This document shows positions 8,403-15,491 of a DNA stretch of 64,000 nucleotides, piece after piece. This DNA is from Anaerolineae bacterium. Lineage in GTDB: Bacteria; Chloroflexota; Anaerolineae; Aggregatilineales; Phototrophicaceae. Within the stretch, counting starts at the first letter, position 1; every line of letters begins with the position of its first letter. Under the pieces are notes generated by a model. It ran no database searches. It was not told the origin of the DNA and saw only the letters and a list, made by a program, of their open reading frames with translations. The stretch covers positions 33,491 to 97,490 of the forward strand of contig JAIOHM010000153.1 in the NCBI GenBank assembly GCA_019912965.1, read 5' to 3'. Both the position numbers and the translations under genes were made by a program.

Positions 8403-8707
8403 ACCTGATGATCTAGGGCTGCAAACAATTCGTCAACAGAAGCAAAGCCTTTACTGATTCTGCCCGCTTTGATGTCCTCATTGGCTGCCTGCTCCCCTTG
8501 CTGCCACTCCGCTTTCCAAAGCCATGCCTGATCTTCGGGGATAGTTTTTGAGGGTGTTAAGTCAGGAATCGGGAACGAGAGCACGGTTTCTCCCTTTGCA
8601 TGAGCATGGCGCTTCATTTCCTCCGCTAATGCCCGCATCGCTTGACCGATTTGCGTCAGTTTTTCAGCGGTTGAGAGTGGAATCGTTACTGTAGGTGTGG
8701 GTGACAT
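8399..8707 (-). CDS. antitoxin-like protein of a broken toxin-antitoxin pair
   Basis: The 102-residue protein begins MSPTPTVTIPLSTAEKL and ends with an acidic tail KAGRISKGFASVDELFAALD. Such a tail is typical of antitoxins that partner RelE-like toxins. It ends in a 4-nt ATGA overlap with the toxin gene, so the two form one operon. With the toxin truncated it no longer needs to neutralise anything, but it could still act as a repressor. The N-terminal DNA-binding fold is not clear to me. Confidence 0.65.
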   Translation of the reverse strand: MSPTPTVTIPLSTAEKLTQIGQAMRALAEEMKRHAHAKGETVLSFPIPDLTPSKTIPEDQAWLWKAEWQQGEQAANEDIKAGRISKGFASVDELFAALDHQV

Positions 8708-8785
8708 ACTATATGAGAATAACACATGGAGTCAATTTGAGCGGCTTCTAACAAATACTTTCTTGCGAATGCCAAAGGGAAACTA

Positions 8786-9745
8786 CTATTCCTTCTTCAC
8801 AGTTCTGGTAAGCCGTAATTCATGATCAAGGTAGAGGGATAACACCACATTGAGTTGAATCCAGAGAAACTCTTCAAGGGCTTCCCCGACTTTGGAAGCG
8901 ATGAAATCTACTTCATGTTCCCCCAACGTCTGAATAACCGACGCTAGATCAGGTCGTCGTTTTAACAGGTCACTGCGGTTGAGCCACAGGATTGGGATAT
9001 CTTCATCGGTTGGTTCGGGTTCTGGTTTGGGCACAGCGGGTTGTTGCTCCGTCTGTGGCTTGCCTCGAAATGTGCCAATGGCAACCGCCATCTGGATTTC
9101 GCTTTCGGTCAGTCCTGCTCGTTTCGCCTCAAACTGTGCAAGGCTTGTTGAGATCGTTTCGGAAAGGGCTGCTGCGGGCGACTGGGACAAGATTGCTGCC
9201 TGTTCTTCCGCTACGTGTACCAGTTCCCTGAAGGCGACATATTTGGATAGCGGTGGAGCAGTGGGCGGTAACATCTCCTCGTCTGCTTCGTCCTCAGTAT
9301 CTTCATCGGCTGGTTCTTCAAGCGGAATAACGGTTGGACTGCCAAACGCGGTTTCAAGGGTTGTGTCAACTGATATGCTTTGGATTGGTGCAGGGCTTCT
9401 TTCCACTGGTAGGGTCATAGGCGCAGGATCGGGTTTTTCCTCATTGGATGGTGGGGAATCCAAGGGGCTCAGACCAGGCATCAGGGCAGTATATTGCTGC
9501 GCCTCACGCATGAGGTCTTGCTCAATCTCCTCAGGGGTGCGGGTATCCTCGGAAATGAGTTCGAGGGGTGGTCTCGGTGTATTCGCCAGATATGGGCGTA
9601 CCCTCGCCCCAAAGGTAAAGGTCTGGTGGATGGAAAACATGGGCATCTGCTGAAGGCCAGCGGTATGTTTTTGGCTGCGGGAGCGGTTATCTACCCATGT
9701 TTGGGTGAACATGTCTTGCTGAAGCGGAACGTCCTCCTTTCTCAT
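8786..9745 (-). CDS. proline/glutamate-rich protein of unknown function
   Basis: The 319-residue protein has a long disordered-looking middle (about 65-160, rich in P, E, S, T and D). A more ordered C-terminal part follows (about 160-319), with helices around AFRELVHVAEEQAAIL and a final VDFIASKVGEALEEF helix. I recognise no family. It overlaps the upstream DUF2958 gene by 4 nt (ATGA at 9742-9745), so the two are co-transcribed and probably translationally coupled. That context suggests a plasmid maintenance or replication role, which is an inference only. Confidence 0.65.
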   Translation of the reverse strand: MRKEDVPLQQDMFTQTWVDNRSRSQKHTAGLQQMPMFSIHQTFTFGARVRPYLANTPRPPLELISEDTRTPEEIEQDLMREAQQYTALMPGLSPLDSPPSNEEKPDPAPMTLPVERSPAPIQSISVDTTLETAFGSPTVIPLEEPADEDTEDEADEEMLPPTAPPLSKYVAFRELVHVAEEQAAILSQSPAAALSETISTSLAQFEAKRAGLTESEIQMAVAIGTFRGKPQTEQQPAVPKPEPEPTDEDIPILWLNRSDLLKRRPDLASVIQTLGEHEVDFIASKVGEALEEFLWIQLNVVLSLYLDHELRLTRTVKKE

Positions 9746-10461
9746 GATTGGCGATGGAGAGTTTGCAAGTCACGTACTGTGGTTGGGGTGTAGTACAGAT
9801 CACGCTCAAGTGGCAGTCCAAATGCCCCGCGCACGCCTTCCAATTCTGTCCATGAAAAGTAGCCTAACTCAACTTCAATGCCAGCGACCAAGCCAAAAAA
9901 CAAATCTTCCCCATCAAATTCCGTTGGATACCATGTCCATGCACTGCCTGGTGCAAAGAACTTCACAGGGGCAACGGCATTCAAGCCCAGTTTTTCACCA
10001 CTGTACAATTCGGGCAACGCTGCACGCGAAACCCCATCCAAGAGTTCCATTGCATAGTCTGGAAAACGGTTGATGTTGGCAATTTGGTTGGTCTGGATAT
10101 CATAGCGGATGTGATACCCGTTTCCTGACTGGGGATGAGCTATCACCAGCGTATCATCCCCGCGTTTGCCGACCAAATAGCCGTATTCCTGGCCGAAGGC
10201 TTCGGCATCGCTAAACGCAGCATCACGGCTTTGGTTTCGCAACAATTCGAGCGCACTGAAGATATGCACAACGCCACCAGCGGTGGTGCTATCTGAGAGT
10301 TCGCGGGTGAGGGTGGAAGGAAAGGAAAGGAGGGGATATTTCTTGCCCTTGAGCCACTCCTGTTTATATCGAGCAGCCAGCACATCGCCATGCAAGTTCA
10401 ACAACCCTGAAATGGGAGTCGTGTCAAAAGCAGTTGGCTGTGATTTTTCGTGCCAGGGCAT
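9742..10461 (-). CDS. DUF2958-domain protein
   Basis: In this 239-residue protein the last 70 residues match the DUF2958 pattern seen in plasmid and phage proteins: FFAPGSAWTWYPTEFDGED, then FFGLVAGIEVELGYFSW and a final ERDLYYTPTTV. The N-terminal 150 residues are not recognised. The function of DUF2958 is unknown; it often accompanies plasmid replication and DNA-modification genes. The gene is divergent from the primase gene at 10605. The 143-bp gap holds a 17-bp motif that recurs upstream of the coupling ATPase gene. Confidence 0.75.
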   Translation of the reverse strand: MPWHEKSQPTAFDTTPISGLLNLHGDVLAARYKQEWLKGKKYPLLSFPSTLTRELSDSTTAGGVVHIFSALELLRNQSRDAAFSDAEAFGQEYGYLVGKRGDDTLVIAHPQSGNGYHIRYDIQTNQIANINRFPDYAMELLDGVSRAALPELYSGEKLGLNAVAPVKFFAPGSAWTWYPTEFDGEDLFFGLVAGIEVELGYFSWTELEGVRGAFGLPLERDLYYTPTTVRDLQTLHRQS

Positions 10462-10523
10462 AAGGAAGGATATTCAGCATAGCATGGGTTCTTCTTCCAT
10501 TCCAAGAGGCAAATACGAGTGCA

Positions 10524-10540
10524 TCGGCGAATATGGGGGT
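10524..10540 (+). promoter_or_regulatory. 17-bp motif shared with the 18.6 kb operon
   Basis: The sequence tcggcgaatatgggggt lies in the divergent intergenic region before the primase gene. It recurs exactly, on the opposite strand, at 18616-18632 just upstream of the coupling ATPase gene. An exact 17-mer in two upstream regions of one element suggests a shared operator or processing site. Confidence 0.5.
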
Positions 10541-10604
10541 TGATGGAAGAACACCACATCATGCTACACTAGCATCTATGGGACAGCAGGAGACAGCCCG
10601 CAGC

Positions 10605-11558
10605 ATGGAGATTAATCCGCTTGTGCTGGAAGGCTATGCCAGAGCCTTCATTTCCCGATTTGACCGCTATGCGATTCAGAAGCCTGAGGGGGATTATGGA
10701 GCAGTCAAACATCCCCTGACTCTGCATCATGTTGAGCAGCATTTTCGAGGGGAGATAACGCTCGGTGCATATGCCCTTACTCCTCAGAATCACGCCCATT
10801 GGATTTGTTTTGATGCGGACGATGACGACATGTTTACTCACGTTCAGGAGCTTGCCAAAGAACTCGCAAACCAAGCTATTCCCGCGTACATCGAACCCTC
10901 CCGACGGGGTGGACATGTCTGGTTATTCACGCCCCCGCTTTCTGGCACAGATGCTCGACGCTTTGGGAAACAGCTACTTGCTGAGCATCATATTGAGCAT
11001 ATGGAACTGTATCCCAAGCAATCTAGTCTCATCACTGGCCCTGGTTCATTTGTCCGCCTGCCGTTGGGCATCCATCGTAAGAGTGGCCGCCGTTATCACT
11101 TTGTGACTTTTACAGGTGAACCGCTTGCCCCCACCATTCGAGAACAAATTGCCATTTTAGCGACGCCAGAGCGCGTCCCGCAGACTTTTATTGACCACAT
11201 CCTATCCAGCGCCCCAGAAGCCAAACCTGTGTTCCCCACTCCCCGCTTTCAGCGGAAGAATGTCATCACAGGCGATACCCCATCTGAGCGCATAAAAAAC
11301 CGCGTGAGTGTGTATGATTTTGTTTCTCAATATGTCGAATTGGATCAAAGTGGGCGTGGACTGTGCCCCTTCCACGACGATCATGTTCAGAGCTTTTCCG
11401 TGAATCAGCAGGACAATTATTGGAATTGTTTTGCCGAGTGTGGCAAGCCCTCTGGCGGATCGGTCATTGATTTTTGGATGCGTTGGCGGGAAACGCACGG
11501 CGAAAGCGCGGATTTCAAACTGACTATTGTTGAGCTGATCGGGCTTTTGAATTTGTGA
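10605..11558 (+). CDS. archaeo-eukaryotic-type primase with CHC2-like zinc finger
   Basis: The product of 317 residues resembles the AEP primase-polymerase domain found in TOTE-type conflict systems and plasmids. FDADDDD (69-75) supplies the metal-binding acids, SRRGGHVW (99-106) matches the second motif, and RLPLGIH (151-157) the third. A second domain at about 225-300 has the zinc-finger pattern CPFH (254-257) and CFAEC (275-279), as in the CHC2 finger of DnaG-type primases; no TOPRIM domain follows. It probably primes or copies element DNA. An earlier in-frame ATG at 10578 is possible; AGGAG at 10588-10592 favours 10605. The AAA ATPase gene follows in the same direction. Confidence 0.8.
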   Translation: MEINPLVLEGYARAFISRFDRYAIQKPEGDYGAVKHPLTLHHVEQHFRGEITLGAYALTPQNHAHWICFDADDDDMFTHVQELAKELANQAIPAYIEPSRRGGHVWLFTPPLSGTDARRFGKQLLAEHHIEHMELYPKQSSLITGPGSFVRLPLGIHRKSGRRYHFVTFTGEPLAPTIREQIAILATPERVPQTFIDHILSSAPEAKPVFPTPRFQRKNVITGDTPSERIKNRVSVYDFVSQYVELDQSGRGLCPFHDDHVQSFSVNQQDNYWNCFAECGKPSGGSVIDFWMRWRETHGESADFKLTIVELIGLLNL

Positions 11559-11656
11559 CCGCTCCCCTATCCCCTCCTTGACAAGGAGTTGTTCTCTATG
11601 CTTATCATGGGATAGACCCCTAAAAGGTCTGGAAAGTCCTCTGACTTTGATAGCCT

Positions 11657-12490
11657 ATGACTGCCTCACCATTTGATAGACCAACCTATTTGGATAAGTT
11701 TGGCTTGAAAGAGCCGCCTTATTCCACCAACCCTGATGAACGGTTTTTATTTCTCACGGACAACCATCAGGAAGCGATGGCAATGGCCGCACGGGTGATT
11801 ACGCAGCATGAGGGTGCAGCGTTGATTTATGGCGAAAAAGGGACAGGCAAAACAACCATTATGAGGCGGTTAATTACAGAAATGTCTAACCTCCCTGATC
11901 GGTTTCATATTGCGACTATCGCCGCTGGCGAACATTGCCCCACTCCTTTTCAACTGGTGCAGGAAGTGATTGAAGGCTTTGGCGGGGAATGCCGCTCAAA
12001 CAATCGAAAAGGGCGGTATGACCAACTGAAAGCGATTTTGCTTGAAGATTACAAGCAAAACATCATTCCCGTGCTTTTGATTGATGAGGCACAGCAACTT
12101 GAGGCGCAGGCGCTTGAGAGTTTACGAGGGTACTTGAACTTCGAAACCGCTACGGAAAAGGTTTTGCAGATCATTCTTTTTGCAATGCCCAATATCGTCC
12201 GTAAACTGGCTTATGTACCCAGCCTCCGCAATCGGTTAGTGCGGACAGAACTGGATCGAATGAGTGAGGCTGTTCTCGCGAAAATGCTGGAATGGCGCTT
12301 TATCCAGGCAGGGGGAAAAGTGTTTCCTTTTGAAGTTGAAGCGATGCAAGCGCTATATCAATTAACGAAAGGCCATCCCCGTACCGCTTGTGGGATAGCC
12401 GTTCTCGCTCTTGAAGTCGCGGCAGCCAGGAACACCTTTATCACACCAAGCATCATTCAGGAAGCAGCAAATAAGCGGTTTGTTGACTAA
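11657..12490 (+). CDS. ExeA/TniB-like AAA ATPase
   Basis: The 277-residue protein opens YLDKFGLKEPPYSTNPDERF, the signature start of ExeA/GspA-type ATPases. It has Walker A GEKGTGKTT (59-67), Walker B VLLIDEAQQL (139-148) and a C-terminal helical lid (KGHPRTACGIAVLAL). Relatives act in secretion-related peptidoglycan work (ExeA) or as DNA-targeting adaptors of Tn7-like transposons (TniB/TnsC). Here, between primase and Rep-like genes, a DNA-loading role is more likely. Only 4 nt separate it from the next gene, so they form an operon. Confidence 0.82.
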   Translation: MTASPFDRPTYLDKFGLKEPPYSTNPDERFLFLTDNHQEAMAMAARVITQHEGAALIYGEKGTGKTTIMRRLITEMSNLPDRFHIATIAAGEHCPTPFQLVQEVIEGFGGECRSNNRKGRYDQLKAILLEDYKQNIIPVLLIDEAQQLEAQALESLRGYLNFETATEKVLQIILFAMPNIVRKLAYVPSLRNRLVRTELDRMSEAVLAKMLEWRFIQAGGKVFPFEVEAMQALYQLTKGHPRTACGIAVLALEVAAARNTFITPSIIQEAANKRFVD

Positions 12491-12494
12491 AAAT

Positions 12495-12887
12495 ATGACC
12501 AACTTATTTTCAAGTTTGCAAAAGGCAGCAGAGGAACAAGAACAGACTTTACAACGTGGCACTCCCCTGCCGATGAAGGCAGAAACAGCGTCAGAACGGG
12601 ATGCTCAAAATATTGCTCAAAAACCTGCTCAAGTGAGCAAACCTTTGAGTAAATCCGTGAACAAATCTTTGAACAAAGGGTTGAGCCATCATTTATCCCA
12701 GGATGCAATCGAAGAATTAGCTTTTCGCCTGCGAAAAACGCCACAGTCAAAAATTAACGCGAATGTACCCCTTGAGTGGAGAGAGAAAATTGATGCTCTT
12801 GCATTTCAACTTAAAGTCGGGAAGTACGAACTCTTAACCTATATCGTCGGGGTGTTTTTGGGTGAAGTAGAGCAGCCCCAATCCTAA
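12495..12887 (+). CDS. small basic protein with possible ribbon-helix-helix end
   Basis: The protein is 130 residues long. Residues 1-70 look disordered (AAEEQEQTLQRGTPLPMK and a run of Ser/Lys/Asn). The C-terminal 60 residues contain a strand-helix-helix pattern (INANVPLEWREKIDALAFQ, then VGKYELLTYIVGVFL) reminiscent of plasmid ribbon-helix-helix partition or copy-control proteins. I cannot name a family. It sits 4 nt after the AAA ATPase and 4 nt before the Rep-like gene, so the three are one transcription unit. The placement next to the iteron array supports a DNA-binding role. Confidence 0.65.
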   Translation: MTNLFSSLQKAAEEQEQTLQRGTPLPMKAETASERDAQNIAQKPAQVSKPLSKSVNKSLNKGLSHHLSQDAIEELAFRLRKTPQSKINANVPLEWREKIDALAFQLKVGKYELLTYIVGVFLGEVEQPQS

Positions 12888-12891
12888 GTCT

Positions 12892-13278
12892 ATGGAGCAG
12901 CTAACAAGTGGCCTCATCCAGTCGCGAGTTGATCGGGTCATTATCCAGAGTGAAATGCTCAGGTCTGGTTTTGCAGCCCTGCCTTATCTGGTGATGCGGG
13001 ATAAAAGCCTTTCGCTTGGAGCAAGAATGACCTATGCCTTTTTACTCATGTATGCGTGGCAAGAGGGGAGTTGTTTTGCTGGACAAAAGAAACTTGCCGA
13101 GGAAATGGGCGTGAGTGAAAGACAGCTCCAACGATACATTTACGAACTGAGAGATACAAACTACATCGCAGTGGAGCGAAAGGATAAGCGGTACAACAAT
13201 ACCTATGTTGTTTTGGACAGGAAGAAGCCGTTTAAGCTAAAGCGTGGTAAGGGAAAAGTTGTGGAAAAAATGGCCTAA
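12892..13278 (+). CDS. Rep-like helix-turn-helix protein
   Basis: The 128-residue protein has a winged helix-turn-helix of the HTH_36 type, seen in small replication initiators: LSLGARMTYAFLLMYAWQEG, then GQKKLAEEMGVSERQLQRYI. A basic tail (KKPFKLKRGKGKVVEK) follows. It is shorter than typical RepA proteins. The stop codon is 9 nt before the first dyad of the iteron array, the classical arrangement for an initiator and its origin. A purely regulatory role is the main alternative. Confidence 0.75.
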   Translation: MEQLTSGLIQSRVDRVIIQSEMLRSGFAALPYLVMRDKSLSLGARMTYAFLLMYAWQEGSCFAGQKKLAEEMGVSERQLQRYIYELRDTNYIAVERKDKRYNNTYVVLDRKKPFKLKRGKGKVVEKMA

Positions 13279-13287
13279 TCTGAGGAT

Positions 13288-13521
13288 GATACGACATGTA
13301 TGTCGTATCCGACACGACACCCGTGTCCGATCCGATACGACATGGATGTCCTGTCCTATATCTAATAGACCTAGTGAAATAGACCCCAAAAAATAGACGC
13401 AGTAGCGAAGGCAATTTAAAAATTTGTGGATAAGTTGCGATATAGATTGATCTGTTATATCGATAGTCTAATATCGTTCAAAGGCCTTGTTCAAAAGTTC
13501 ATTTGAACAGTTTTTTTGAAC
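13288..13521. other. candidate replication origin with two iteron arrays and a DnaA box
   Basis: Three dyads of form GACAY-NN-RTGTC lie at 13293-13304, 13316-13327 and 13339-13350, centred exactly 23 nt apart. The first extends to 10-bp arms (13288-13309). A consensus DnaA box (TTGTGGATAA) is at 13424-13433 in AT-rich DNA. Four 13-nt units follow: GTTCAAA at 13476 and 13489, then TTTGAAC at 13502 and 13515. The set starts 10 nt after the Rep-like gene. Spacing near two helical turns suggests cooperative protein binding on one face. Function as an origin is inferred from this architecture. Confidence 0.7.
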
Positions 13522-13744
13522 ATAGTTGGCTATTTTTGAATCAACTTTAAGGTTGCAGAGTCCGCACATACCTCAGCATATAGTCCCTCATCTTGGGTGC
13601 GAACCCTCTAGTAGCCAGTGATGCTGCTGAAGAAAACCCAAACATGCGGCTTTCCTCATGGAGGCATCGGGCTATTCGGCAAATCACGGCGGGATAAACC
13701 CTTGTGATTTCGGCTCTCATATCCCTCAACCCCCAATCGTCAAC

Positions 13745-13927
13745 CCGCGCCCCCGTCGCGCTTTTGTTCACCCTACGGGATGACCAAAAATCGCGACCAC
13801 CCATACCGCCGCCGCCGACAAATTAAGGAATTTTGTCATCGTCGTCGGACGTAACCCACAGTCTAGATAAATCTGACTGTGACTTACTCGGTCTGGGTGG
13901 TCGCGCTTACGCACGACGGGGGCGCGG
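13745..13927. repeat. large two-block inverted repeat with internal hairpins
   Basis: A 14-bp block at 13745-13758 pairs perfectly with 13914-13927, and a 12-bp block at 13792-13803 pairs with 13894-13905. Between them lie two further hairpins. One is a near-perfect 11-bp stem at 13857-13881 (CACAGTC, bulged T, AGAT, 2-nt loop). The other, around 13817-13837, has arms based on GACAAA and TTTTGTC. Either a folded RNA or a DNA structure such as a transfer or single-strand origin would fit. The preceding stretch 13522-13744 shows no gene that I trust. Confidence 0.6.
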
Positions 13928-14030
13928 CGAGTCGTACCGAATCGAGTTGAGACGAGGCCGAACAGAGATGCATTGAGCTGAGCAGGGAAGAACAGGGCTG
14001 AAACCCGATATGTTATACTACCGCTGCTGA

Positions 14031-14310
14031 AAGGTGAGACAATCTTTCAACAGCTAGCTTGGTTTGAGCAGAGAGGTCAACCAAACTACGAAGGGCACCC
14101 TATTTTCGGCGATTTCGTCGAAACGGTTTTATAGGTTTTACAGGTCGGGTTAGTCGTTCAAGGACTAGCCCGATTGCTATAACTGCACCTACAATCCCTT
14201 CGGGGGTTTGAAGTACTGTTCCAATGGGTTGAAACATACTGTACTTCACCTCCTTTCGTCAGTGACCAGCTAGGGGCAGCGATATACACTACAAGCATTT
14301 GTCTCACCTT
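14031..14310. repeat. 12-bp inverted repeat flanking a 45-codon gene
   Basis: aaggtgagacaa (14031-14042) is matched in inverse by ttgtctcacctt (14299-14310), with partial similarity continuing outward (cag and a GC-rich stretch). The enclosed 256 bp holds the 45-codon gene at 14100-14237. The arms could be paired promoters or operators, or the ends of a minimal element. Confidence 0.5.
14100..14237 (-). CDS. 45-residue hydrophobic/basic small protein
   Basis: On the minus strand, AAAGGAGGTGA precedes an ATG at 14237 by 8 nt, an almost ideal ribosome-binding site. The product begins MFQPIGTVLQTP, has one hydrophobic segment (EGIVGAVIAIGLVLERL, about 13-29) and ends in a basic tail (KPIKPFRRNRRK). 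It could be a single-pass or peripheral membrane peptide. I recognise no family. The gene is too short for ordinary gene callers. Its coding strand also contains an 11-bp imperfect stem, so an RNA function in the same DNA cannot be excluded. Confidence 0.6.
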   Translation of the reverse strand: MFQPIGTVLQTPEGIVGAVIAIGLVLERLTRPVKPIKPFRRNRRK

Positions 14311-14392
14311 ACAGAGCGTCGGCGCAGTACCTTCATGCTGCTTGCTTGGTATATCAATCTAGCGAGGTCGGGGATAGGGGAGCCACCTAGTT

Positions 14393-14542
14393 TTAAGGTT
14401 GCTCGTCTTCGAGTGCTTCCATCTTTAAGAGGGTAAGCTGCTCGAACTCCTGCAGGAGCTTTTGGCAGGCTTGAATGGTTTCCAATCGTTTTTCAAGAAG
14501 TTTGATCTTCTCGGAGACTGGGAGTGATGACCAACGCGCCAT
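14393..14542 (-). CDS. 49-residue helical small protein
   Basis: GAGGAGGTGA on the minus strand lies 5 nt before an ATG at 14542. The product begins MARWSSLPVSEKIKLLEKRL and continues as one amphipathic, probably coiled-coil helix (ETIQACQKLLQEFEQL), ending EALEDEQP. Charge pattern and strong ribosome-binding site argue for a real gene. I recognise no family. It is in the same orientation as the 45-codon gene 155 nt downstream, so both may be read from one transcript. Confidence 0.65.
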   Translation of the reverse strand: MARWSSLPVSEKIKLLEKRLETIQACQKLLQEFEQLTLLKMEALEDEQP

Positions 14543-14547
14543 ACATA

Positions 14548-14802
14548 TCACCTCCTCGCTTTGCGATAGTGACCCGCAAAGGTCTTGCGCCTAACGGTGC
14601 AAGAAGGTACGCACTCTGTACTATTCAGTATACCCTGAAAATTGGGTTTGCGGCTGTCGTAATAGACTAAATTGTCAAGCGGATTTTGAAAGAAACCACA
14701 GCAATAAGTTCTTGCCCGCAGGCGGGGACGCATTAGCAACCCGTTTTGTTCGCCACGCAATCCGTTTTTACTGGGGCTGTCCTTCCCAACGGAATTAGAC
14801 AC
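14548..14802 (-). CDS. doubtful small reading frame before the 49-residue gene
   Basis: An 84-codon frame starts at a GTG (14802) without a clear ribosome-binding site. Its stop lies inside the Shine-Dalgarno sequence of the 49-residue gene, an arrangement that can couple translation. The product is arginine-, cysteine- and asparagine-rich without a visible fold. The DNA contains several short stems, so it may be non-coding leader instead. Confidence 0.25.
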   Translation of the reverse strand: MSNSVGKDSPSKNGLRGEQNGLLMRPRLRARTYCCGFFQNPLDNLVYYDSRKPNFQGILNSTECVPSCTVRRKTFAGHYRKARR

Positions 14803-15171
14803 GTCTTCAAACGGGTAGTAATGCTCTTACGGACAGGTAAGAGACCAGCATCGCTGTGCAGATAGCTTCGCTGCCGCCCCAAACTCCCACGGTAATTTCC
14901 AGCATAGCACACCAAAACCCCTCTAAAAACCGTCGAAAATGTTCAGGCACAGCTTTGTGTCACTGGTGTCTTAATTTGCCCGCAAACTTGATTTGGTGAA
15001 GCGAGAGGGGCATTGCGGAAGGGGTGTCACTGGATTCCATACCTCATTTGCACCTCATTATTTTCTGAACCGAGAAAACATGAGAGGTGTCAGCAGCCCT
15101 CTCTACGGGTCTAGGCCATCTCTCCATATCACCCATAGCTCCTGCTTTTCCATTGTGTCCCCACGTCTTAC
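14803..15171. other. gene-free stretch
   Basis: I see no reading frame here with good start signals. A 5-bp stem (CTTAC/GTAAG) near 14825-14840 and other minor hairpins are the only structure. No tRNA or known RNA family was recognised. Confidence 0.4.
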
Positions 15172-15240
15172 CGTGTCAAGGGCTTCGCAAGTCGCTGTTT
15201 TGGATGAGATTTCAATGGTGAAACAGCGACCCTTGACACG
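15172..15240. repeat. 20-bp hairpin with 9-nt bulge
   Basis: The right arm 15221-15240 is the exact inverse of two left-arm blocks, 15172-15182 (CGTGTCAAGGG) and 15192-15200 (TCGCTGTTT), which are separated by a 9-nt bulge. The loop is 20 nt. There is no T-run directly after it, so it is not a usual terminator. In a mobile element such a bulged hairpin could be a transfer origin, a recombination site or an RNA. Confidence 0.6.
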
Positions 15241-15377
15241 TCTTGCTGCGTATCGTTGCTATTCGATTTTTTGAGGAACTGGTTTGGGAGGCTTTGTTGC
15301 TTCGGTTTTCAGTTGAATGGAAAAAAGCAGCAGTAGCTATGGGTTAGCTCCTGCATTGATGTTAGAGACAGGAGGTG

Positions 15378-15467
15378 ATGGAAACAAAAAAGCGCCGTTT
15401 AGAGCGACGCTTTTGGTTAGTAGATTACCCATTATACAGCGGGAAATCATCCCGTTTCTTTGTATAG
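15378..15467 (+). CDS. possible 29-residue leader peptide before radC
   Basis: ATG at 15378 follows AGGAGG with only 2 nt spacing. The 29-residue product is very basic (METKKRRLERRFWLVDYP) and ends 24 nt before the radC start. The same DNA also forms a short hairpin. It may be a leader peptide or just chance. Confidence 0.3.
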   Translation: METKKRRLERRFWLVDYPLYSGKSSRFFV

Positions 15468-15491
15468 CAGATTATTGAAAGGAGTTCAATT

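Noticed and set aside
8979..9653. Long frame on the plus strand opposite the proline-rich gene
   Set aside because: It is serine/glycine/cysteine-rich and mirrors the other strand; the minus-strand gene has operon overlap and a better composition.
13547..13804. 85-codon frame on the minus strand in the folded region
   Set aside because: It has no good ribosome-binding site and starts inside the large inverted repeat; composition is not convincing.
14031..14310. Inverted repeat with folded interior as a possible retron or similar RNA
   Set aside because: No reverse transcriptase gene is nearby, and part of the folding is explained by the 45-codon gene.
14993..15274. 93-codon frame on the plus strand
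   Set aside because: It runs through the 20-bp hairpin and has no start signal or recognisable composition.
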